From contig CAWUXE010000004.1 of assembly GCA_963926475.1 (NCBI GenBank), positions 1 to 64,000 on the forward strand: a stretch of DNA of 64,000 nt. The letters are read 5' to 3'. Of this stretch, positions 1-6,616 are shown piece by piece. Source of the DNA: UBA2040 sp002384725. GTDB taxonomy: Bacteria > Bacteroidota > Bacteroidia > Flavobacteriales_D > Crocinitomicaceae. Below the pieces are notes generated by a model that saw nothing but the letters and a program-made list of their open reading frames with translations, did not search any database and was not told where the DNA came from. Position 1 is the first letter of the stretch, and the number at the start of each line of letters is the position of its first letter. The translations under genes were made by a program, and so were the position numbers.

Positions 1-29
1 AATCAACGGAATAATTGTAATTTTATTTC

Positions 30-3000
30 ATGATACAATCGTCTGACAAACCGCTACAAATCATAAGTGCTTCAGCTGGAAGTGGTAAGACCTACCGTTT
101 GGTTTTAACGTATTTGGAATTGCTTTTTACGAGTGAAAAACCTGATCCTTTTTCCCATATCGTGGCCATGACTTTTACCAACAAAGCGGCCCTAGAAATG
201 AAAACAAGAATCATTTCGGCATTAGAAATTATGAGTTTTTCGTCGCAGTTTGATAAGCCTGAAAGGAAATATGAAGAGATTCTGTGCTCAACTTTGAGCA
301 TTTCGCCTCAAGAATTGGAAATCCGATCACGAAAAATTCTTTTAAAAATACTTCATCGGTATGAAAATTTTAAAGTCCTGACCATCGACAAATTCAATCT
401 GCGTTTGATTCGCAGCTTTGCCAAAGAGCTAGATTTACCTGCTGATTTTGAGGTAATCATCAAAGAAGATGAAGTTTTAGAGAGTGTTGTCGATCAACTT
501 TTGAATGAGATTGGAGCTGTTGGCCATGAGAAAATCACCAAACTCGTTCTTGGATACGCCGAAGTGAAGGTGAAAGAAGGTGAAAAATGGAATTTTCGAA
601 AAGACCTCATCGAGTTTCTTTCCATCTTGAAACAAGAAAAACATCAGGGAACAGTTGATAAATTGATGCTCTATGAATTTACGAACGAAGATTTTCAGAG
701 CGTTCAATTGGGCATTAAAAAGCTACGTGAGAAGTTCAATACAGAAGTAAGCCGCTTTTTAGGGGTGCTTGATCAATTGGATTTTTGGAGCGATTCGTTC
801 AAGGTGCCCGGTGCTTCGGTAACAAAAAACATGGTTTCAAAACTCAAAGGACAGAGAGAACCAGAGGAAGTTTTTTTATCTGTGGCTTGCGTAAAAAACT
901 TAACGGAAGGAAATAAATCAAACGCGCCAAACGAACAAATTGCACAAGGAATTGGACAGTTACAACCTGTTTACGAAGCTATTCAGCATGAATTAGAATT
1001 GCTGCTTTCTGTAAGAAACAACTATCACAACATGTGGTTACTGCAATTGTTGGCAGTCCGTTTGGAACTAATGAGGAAGAATGATTCTTTGATTCGGATT
1101 TCAGAATTCAATTCACTTATTGGCGACTTGGTTCAGAATGAAGAAGCGCCTTTCTTATATGAACGTATTGGTAATCGATATGATCATTATTTATTGGACG
1201 AATTTCAAGATACATCAAGAATGCAATGGCTGAACTTGGTTCCCTTGGTTCACAACGGAATTGCCAACATGAATTTAAACTTCATAGTTGGCGACCCGAA
1301 ACAATCGATTTATCGTTTTAAAAATGGAATCGCTGAACAGTTTGTTGTTTTACCACAGATTTACAATCCAGATAACGAAAAAGACCTGGGTGAAAAGTCG
1401 GCTTATTTTGAAAAACTAGGTGAGAAAAATCACATTAAACAAAACTGGAGATCAACTAAAACAATAGTTGATTTCAATAATAGTGTTTTCAAGAATCTTG
1501 GAGAAAATTTACCCGAAGAAACGAGAGCGTTTTATCAAGATATTTTACAAGAACCTGTTTCGAAGGAGACAGGATTTGTTCATGTTCAAAGCTTCAATCA
1601 AAAAGAATATCCTGAAGAAAAAGAAAGAGTTGTTGAACAAACAATCGCTTGGATTGAGGAAGTATTGACAGATGGCTTTTTACCAAAGGATATCACAATT
1701 TTAGGTCGAAAAAACAGTGAATGCAATCAATGGGCAGCACACTTAATCGAGGCGGGATACAAAGTTATCAGCGCAGATTCATTGTTTGTCAATTCAGACA
1801 TTATGGTGCAATGGATTATTTCCTACATGGAAAAAAGACGTTCGCCAGGCAATGAGAACATCAGCAAGAAATTTATTTCGCAAACTTTATTGGTGAAACG
1901 ACTGTCACTTGTGACCTATGAGGAATATCTGGAGCCACAGGAAAATTCAAAATATAAAAAGATCAATGAACAGAAATTTTTAACCGACTTCTATCAATCC
2001 GAAGAAGAATTCTTTTTCAATTACCAATCGATCAATGATTTGGTGATGAAGTTTTGCGATTTAGTTAAAATTGATCCATTGGAGAATCATTATGTACATC
2101 ATTTGTTGGATATGGCATTTCAATTCGATTTACGATTCGGGCCTGATTTGCAATTGTTCCTTGAGAAATATAAACAAAACGGTTACAAATCGCCTGTTCA
2201 ATTGCCCGAAAGTGATGATGCGCTGACGGTGATGTCTATTCATAAAAGTAAAGGATTGGAATTCCCAGTAGTGATTCTACCGAATGTTTCGATGGTCAAA
2301 ACAGACAAAGATCGAGAAAAGTATTATGTTGAAATTGATGGCCGACCTTCTATCTTAAATGGTAAAAAAACGGCAAAAATCGATGGATACGAGCATTATC
2401 CTGAAGTTGAGGCAAATCAAATCATGACGGATAATTTGAATTTGTATTATGTCGCCTTTACCCGTGCGAAAACACGATTGTACGTTAGGAATTACTTTGA
2501 ACCTAAAAAAGAAGAAGGAAAACTGCATGTGGCACTCGAAGAAATCTTTGATGTAGGTTGGAATGAAAACAAAACCGAATTAAAGCTTGGCGAAAGAATA
2601 CAGAATGAAAAAGTAGAATCAAAAAACCGAGACACGACGATAGATTTTGTTCCTATTTCTTTGCGCGATTTTCTTTGGTTTCCTTCTATTGCCTTGGAAA
2701 AGAGTAATAGACAAGAAGAATACACGATGAGCGAGGCTCAATTATTCGGAAATCAACTCCACTTGTTACTGTCAGAAGTAGAAGTTGCAAGTGAAATTGA
2801 ATCGAAGTTGAATGAATTAATCGACGATGGCGAAATTGCCTTTGAAAATCGTGAACAGATTCTAAGCGAAACGAAGAATGTCTTTGATAAATATTTGACA
2901 GAACTCTATTCGAGTCATACAAGAGTTTTAAGTGAGAAGAACATCCTTTTTTCTGGTGAGAAAAATAGTCGTCCGGATAAAATACTGATAGAAGGAAAGA

Positions 3001-3155
3001 ATGCAATTGTTCTGGATTTCAAAACAGGTGTTCCTCGAAAATCACACGAAAAACAGATAACACATTATGCCCAATTGTTGCTCAGCATGGGATATGAGAA
3101 TGTTCGGAAAGGACTCTTGTATACAGAAGAATCTGAGATGATTTGGGTTGATTAA
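30..3155 (+). CDS. UvrD/RecB-like (AddA-type) ATP-dependent helicase-nuclease
   Basis: A 1041-residue superfamily 1A helicase fused to a C-terminal nuclease, the architecture of AddA/RecB subunits that process double-strand DNA ends for recombination. Visible motifs: Walker A ASAGSGKT (14-21), motif Ia TFTNKAALEM (about 48-57), Walker B LLDEFQDTS (D390, E391), GDPKQSIYRFK (motif III), SIHKSKGLEFPVV (motif V) and YVAFTRAKTRLY (motif VI). Near the C terminus the PD-(D/E)XK nuclease core is intact: D983 in RPDK and D996/K998 in DFKTG. Length is normal for Bacteroidota AddA-like proteins. The partner AddB-like nuclease is not seen; it could lie left of the window. Start ATG at 30 puts Walker A at the usual distance from the N terminus. 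Family assignment is firm; whether it works as AddAB or otherwise is inferred. Confidence 0.9.
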   Translation: MIQSSDKPLQIISASAGSGKTYRLVLTYLELLFTSEKPDPFSHIVAMTFTNKAALEMKTRIISALEIMSFSSQFDKPERKYEEILCSTLSISPQELEIRSRKILLKILHRYENFKVLTIDKFNLRLIRSFAKELDLPADFEVIIKEDEVLESVVDQLLNEIGAVGHEKITKLVLGYAEVKVKEGEKWNFRKDLIEFLSILKQEKHQGTVDKLMLYEFTNEDFQSVQLGIKKLREKFNTEVSRFLGVLDQLDFWSDSFKVPGASVTKNMVSKLKGQREPEEVFLSVACVKNLTEGNKSNAPNEQIAQGIGQLQPVYEAIQHELELLLSVRNNYHNMWLLQLLAVRLELMRKNDSLIRISEFNSLIGDLVQNEEAPFLYERIGNRYDHYLLDEFQDTSRMQWLNLVPLVHNGIANMNLNFIVGDPKQSIYRFKNGIAEQFVVLPQIYNPDNEKDLGEKSAYFEKLGEKNHIKQNWRSTKTIVDFNNSVFKNLGENLPEETRAFYQDILQEPVSKETGFVHVQSFNQKEYPEEKERVVEQTIAWIEEVLTDGFLPKDITILGRKNSECNQWAAHLIEAGYKVISADSLFVNSDIMVQWIISYMEKRRSPGNENISKKFISQTLLVKRLSLVTYEEYLEPQENSKYKKINEQKFLTDFYQSEEEFFFNYQSINDLVMKFCDLVKIDPLENHYVHHLLDMAFQFDLRFGPDLQLFLEKYKQNGYKSPVQLPESDDALTVMSIHKSKGLEFPVVILPNVSMVKTDKDREKYYVEIDGRPSILNGKKTAKIDGYEHYPEVEANQIMTDNLNLYYVAFTRAKTRLYVRNYFEPKKEEGKLHVALEEIFDVGWNENKTELKLGERIQNEKVESKNRDTTIDFVPISLRDFLWFPSIALEKSNRQEEYTMSEAQLFGNQLHLLLSEVEVASEIESKLNELIDDGEIAFENREQILSETKNVFDKYLTELYSSHTRVLSEKNILFSGEKNSRPDKILIEGKNAIVLDFKTGVPRKSHEKQITHYAQLLLSMGYENVRKGLLYTEESEMIWVD

Positions 3156-3158
3156 TTC

Positions 3159-3539
3159 TTATTGCGGGTTGTTAGTTGTTTTTGATTCTTCCTCCCGTTT
3201 CGGGTTCTGAATAATCAATCTCAAAGACAAATTATACGTCATATAATTCCAAACCCAATTCAAGAAAACCAGAAACTTATTCTTCTTGCCTAGGATAGAA
3301 AGAAGGTGAACTACCAACCACGCAAAAAATCCTAAAAAATGCCTTTTGGGTAAATCAACAACAGCTTTATTTCTTCCTAAAGTTGCCATACTAACCAAAT
3401 CTTTATACACGAATTGTTTTTGTTTTTTATTGTTCGAAATGGCTACAACATTCTTTCCTAAATTTTTTGATTGTTGAATTTCTCGTTGCGCATCAGTTCT
3501 AGACGAATTTTGATATCTACTGAGAAGTTTTTGATATAG
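3159..3539 (-). pseudogene. C-terminal remnant of type II NADH dehydrogenase (NDH-2)
   Basis: The minus strand encodes a recognisable NDH-2 tail: the stretch FVYKDLVSMATLGRNKAVVDLP matches the conserved F-x-Y-x-D-x-G-S-M-A-T-x-G-R-x-x-A-V-V-D signature, followed by the membrane-anchoring FFAW...ILGKKNKFLVFLNWVWNY segment. The frame stays open upstream of the first usable ATG (at 3410) up to an in-frame TAA at 3540-3542, still reading NDH-2-like sequence (DAQREIQQSKNLGKN), so the remnant spans about 126 codons. The whole FAD and NADH Rossmann part, roughly 300 residues in the family, is absent. Relative to family sequences as I remember them, two or three residues also seem missing in the FFAWLVVHLL segment. 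Non-functional relic; an intact paralogue presumably exists elsewhere. Confidence 0.82.
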
Positions 3540-3609
3540 TTATCAACTGGATTTTCATTCATAGAACGCGCTATTTACCTAAACAAAAAAATCACTACAC
3601 CTTTACGTT

Positions 3610-4032
3610 TCAGTTTTCAGCCAAAACTTTTAACTTCTCTAATGCTACAGGAAAGGCTTTCTTCATGTAATCAACATACTCGCTCAAGACATCTACACTC
3701 ACTTTCACTTTCGTCGTTCCATCACGTTCCAAAAGAAAATATTGTTCACGAGCACCAGCCCATTCACGCTTCATATCTGTGCCGTCAAGAACATCTCCTA
3801 ATTGCTTGAAAACCATGACTTCATTCGTGATTTTCGTTTCAATAATCCCGTATATTCCGTTGTTTTTACCATCCAAGAATTGAATTGGATCACTCTCGTT
3901 CCATTCACTTACGGCATGATTTCCGGGTGTAAAAGGCTCTGTCCAATTACGGTAGTTTTCATCTTTCCAGAGGGATTCCCACACTTTTTCACGGGGAGCA
4001 TCGATGTATATTTTGTACTTAAGCGTTACCAT
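3610..4032 (-). CDS. SRPBCC / AHSA1-type START-fold protein
   Basis: About 140 residues with the opening typical of activator-of-Hsp90-ATPase-like SRPBCC proteins: YKIYIDAPREKVWESLW, then a mid-domain tryptophan segment and the end helix MKKAFPVALEKLKVLAEN. These small helix-grip proteins bind hydrophobic ligands; the ligand here is unknown. A longer frame begins at 4059, but family members start just before the YKIYI strand, so I place the start at the ATG at 4032. It lies about 60 nt downstream of hutU on the same strand and may be cotranscribed, although a role in histidine breakdown is not implied. Confidence 0.78.
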   Translation of the reverse strand: MVTLKYKIYIDAPREKVWESLWKDENYRNWTEPFTPGNHAVSEWNESDPIQFLDGKNNGIYGIIETKITNEVMVFKQLGDVLDGTDMKREWAGAREQYFLLERDGTTKVKVSVDVLSEYVDYMKKAFPVALEKLKVLAEN

Positions 4033-4092
4033 AATCAAATAGGAATTTATAAATGTCAAATTACAAATTATTTATTCTTTAATTCTCAATTT

Positions 4093-6078
4093 TCAGAACA
4101 AAGATTCATCTACCATTTCAGGAATTGTCACTTTCAGCAAAGGTTCCGCTTCCATAGCCCGTTTAATCGCAAAGATGGCTCCTTCGTTTCTGGCCCAAGA
4201 ACGACGAGAAATACCATTGTTGACATCCCAATGCAACATGGACTTTAATCGTCTTGCAGCGTCAGCAGATCCATCCAAAAGCATTCCAAAACCACCATTG
4301 ATGACTTCGCCCCAACCTACTCCACCACCATTGTGAATAGAGACCCAAGTAGCACCACGGAAAGAATCACCGATTACATTTTGAATTGCCATGTCGGCTG
4401 TGAACTTGGAACCGTCGTAAATATTTGATGTCTCTCGATAGGGCGAATCCGTTCCAGAAACATCATGATGATCACGTCCTAAAACGACTGGACCAATTTC
4501 TCCGTTAGCAATCGCTGTATTGAAAGCATCGGCAATTTTCATTCTTCCTTCGGCGTCTGCGTATAATATTCTTGCTTGAGAACCAACGACTAATTTATTT
4601 TCTTGGGCTCCTTTTATCCACTGGATGTTATCCGCCATTTGTTGTTGGATTTCTCGTGGAGCCGTTGCTTTAATTTTTTCGAGAACCGCACAGGCGATAT
4701 TATCTGTTTTTTGAAGATCTTCTGGCTTTCCAGAACCACAAACCCAACGGAAGGGTCCGAAACCATAATCAAAACACATCGGTCCCATGATGTCCTGTAC
4801 GTATGACGGGTATCTAAAATCTATTCCATTTGGCGCCATGATATCTGCTCCAGCTCTGGATGCTTCAAGTAAGAATGCGTTTCCATAGTCGAAAAAATAC
4901 GTTCCTTTTGCAGTGTGCTTGTTTATAGCAGCTGCATGTTTTACAAGCGTTTCTTGCACTTGTTTCTTAAACTCATCTGGATTATTCGCCATCAAGTCAT
5001 TCGATTCTTCGAAAGTGTGACCAACTGGATAATAGCCACCTGCCCAAGGGTTGTGAAGCGACGTTTGATCTGATCCTAAATCAATATGAATATTGGCCGT
5101 ATCAAATTTCTCCCAAACCTCAACGATATTTCCAAGGTAAGCGATACTAACTGCTTCTTTATTCGCTTGTGCTTCGTTTACCCGAACAACCAATAAATCC
5201 AAATCAGAAATGATTTCATTGACCCACCCTTGGTCGTGACGAATTTTCGTGATTTTTGGATTCACCTCAGCGCAAACAGTAACACATCCTGCAATATTTC
5301 CAGCTTTGGTTTGTGCGCCGCTCATTCCTCCTAAACCAGAAGTAACAAACAATCCACCTTTCGGGTCTTTCTTTATTTTTCTAAATCCATTCAGCACGGT
5401 AATTGTTGTTCCATGAACGATGCCTTGCGGTCCGATGTACATGAAAGAACCAGCGGTCATTTGTCCATATTGACTAACTCCTAGCGCATTGAATTTCTCC
5501 CAATCATCTGGTTTTGAATAATTCGGGATGACCATACCGTTTGTAACAACTACTCTCGGAGCATCTTTGTGAGAAGGAAACAATCCCATTGGGTGACCAG
5601 AATACATGGCCAATGTTTGCTCATCTGTCATTTCAGACAAATATTTCATGGTCAAACGATACTGAATCCAGTTTTGAAAAACAGCTCCGTTTCCACCGTA
5701 AGTAATTAATTCATGAGGGTGTTGAGCAACGGCATGATCAAGGTTGTTATGAATCATGAGCATGATTGCTTTAGCTTGATCACACTTCCCTGGATAGTCT
5801 TGAATAGGTCTGGCTTTTATTTCATCATCTGGACGAAAACGGTGCATATAGATACGACCGTATTTTTCCATCTCTTCCTTGAAATCTACAATTAACTCTG
5901 CATGAAATTCCGGTTTGAAATAACGCAAGGCATTCTTAAGCGCCAGCTTTTTCTCTTCAGGAGATAGTATCTCTTTCCGCTTTGGAGCATGATTTACCTT
6001 TAAGTCAAACTCCTTTTTGGGAGGTAAAACTGTTGGTACTCCTTCTGTTATTGTTGATTGCAATTGGTTAACGTCCAT
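4093..6078 (-). CDS. hutU: urocanate hydratase (urocanase)
   Basis: Cytoplasmic NAD+-dependent enzyme converting urocanate to 4-imidazolone-5-propanoate, step two of histidine degradation. The 661-residue length fits the long urocanase form seen in Bacteroidota rather than the roughly 555-residue proteobacterial form. Strong family blocks are visible: TYGGNGAVFQNW and MYSGHPMGLFPSH in the N-terminal third, the glycine-rich GLGGMSGAQ nucleotide-binding segment, GPFRWVCGSG, LGRDHHDVSGTDSPYRET, and NGGGVGWGEVINGGFGM near the C terminus. hutH, hutI and a formimino-hydrolase are not in the window, so the pathway genes are dispersed or incomplete. A TAACTTTG box lies about 20 nt upstream of the ATG. 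Confidence 0.95.
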   Translation of the reverse strand: MDVNQLQSTITEGVPTVLPPKKEFDLKVNHAPKRKEILSPEEKKLALKNALRYFKPEFHAELIVDFKEEMEKYGRIYMHRFRPDDEIKARPIQDYPGKCDQAKAIMLMIHNNLDHAVAQHPHELITYGGNGAVFQNWIQYRLTMKYLSEMTDEQTLAMYSGHPMGLFPSHKDAPRVVVTNGMVIPNYSKPDDWEKFNALGVSQYGQMTAGSFMYIGPQGIVHGTTITVLNGFRKIKKDPKGGLFVTSGLGGMSGAQTKAGNIAGCVTVCAEVNPKITKIRHDQGWVNEIISDLDLLVVRVNEAQANKEAVSIAYLGNIVEVWEKFDTANIHIDLGSDQTSLHNPWAGGYYPVGHTFEESNDLMANNPDEFKKQVQETLVKHAAAINKHTAKGTYFFDYGNAFLLEASRAGADIMAPNGIDFRYPSYVQDIMGPMCFDYGFGPFRWVCGSGKPEDLQKTDNIACAVLEKIKATAPREIQQQMADNIQWIKGAQENKLVVGSQARILYADAEGRMKIADAFNTAIANGEIGPVVLGRDHHDVSGTDSPYRETSNIYDGSKFTADMAIQNVIGDSFRGATWVSIHNGGGVGWGEVINGGFGMLLDGSADAARRLKSMLHWDVNNGISRRSWARNEGAIFAIKRAMEAEPLLKVTIPEMVDESLF

Positions 6079-6097
6079 TGAAAATTCTTTAGAACCT

Positions 6098-6105
6098 CAA
6101 AGTTA
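6098..6105 (-). promoter_or_regulatory. candidate -7 box for hutU
   Basis: Minus-strand TAACTTTG matches the Bacteroidota -7 consensus TAnnTTTG, 20 nt before the hutU ATG. The closest TTTG that could be a -33 element is 26 nt further upstream, longer than the usual 17-21 nt, so the promoter call rests on the -7 box alone. Confidence 0.4.
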
Positions 6106-6145
6106 ACCGATATCCGAGAAAATGCCTATTTCAAATAGATAAAAT

Positions 6146-6616
6146 CTATTTCAGAACATTGACGTGTCCTGTCCAAATATATCCTTCACCATTTAAAGCA
6201 TCGTTGGTCACCAATTTCAATGTGTAACCGCCAGTAGGAACTTGGACTCCATTATACGTTCCATCCCAAGGTGCAGTTGGATCAAACGATTGCCAGATCA
6301 TTTGTCCCCAGCGATTATACATCGTCAATTCAAATGCCGTAGGATCAATTCCTTCAATGTATACTCTCCAATTACCATTGTGTTCATCTCCGTCCGGAGT
6401 GAAGGTATTTGGGGCAAATAATAGAACTTCGGGTAGAATTTCAATTATTTGATAGCTCGTATCTAAACAACCAAATTCTGTTTCAACGATTAATTCAACG
6501 TTATAGTTATCTACAATTGCTTCAGGGAAGACAGTAGTTGGGTTTGCACCGTTGCTCAACCCTGTATATGAATCGGCTAATCCGTTAAATAACAGATTAG
6601 CCGATTTTTTACAATC
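6146..6616 (-). pseudogene. orphan second T9SS type B C-terminal domain, in frame after a stop
   Basis: The frame reads the end of a PKD-like repeat (VELIVETEFGCLDTS) and then a complete gliding-motility-type C-terminal domain: LFAPNTFTPDGDE, NRWGQMIWQS, PWDGTYNGVQVP and the end GHVNVLK. It parallels the tail of the upstream gene almost block by block (GCLDTT, YAPNTFTPDGDE, NRWGQLIWES, GHINVLR). There is no ATG; the only usual start codon is a TTG at 6559, and there is no signal peptide, so on its own the product could not be exported. The frame is the same as that of the upstream gene, whose TAA at 6617-6619 is followed by 19 sense codons before the TTG. Most likely the leftover 3' end of a deleted tandem paralogue; readthrough cannot be excluded. 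Confidence 0.75.
6571..6610. terminator. truncated bidirectional terminator-like hairpin between the two C-terminal domains
   Basis: Perfect 12-bp arms, AATCGGCTAATC at 6571-6582 and its complement at 6595-6606, with a 12-nt loop, just after the stop of the glycine-rich surface protein. The T run follows the plus-strand arm (6605-6610). On the minus strand, the direction of the gene it should terminate, the second arm is followed by CATATACAGG rather than T residues. I infer a bidirectional terminator whose distal T run was removed when the downstream fragment was joined to it. Confidence 0.55.

Noticed and set aside
3802..4248. Plus-strand frame over the SRPBCC gene and the 3' end of hutU
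   Set aside because: Antisense shadow; both minus-strand genes have clear family motifs.
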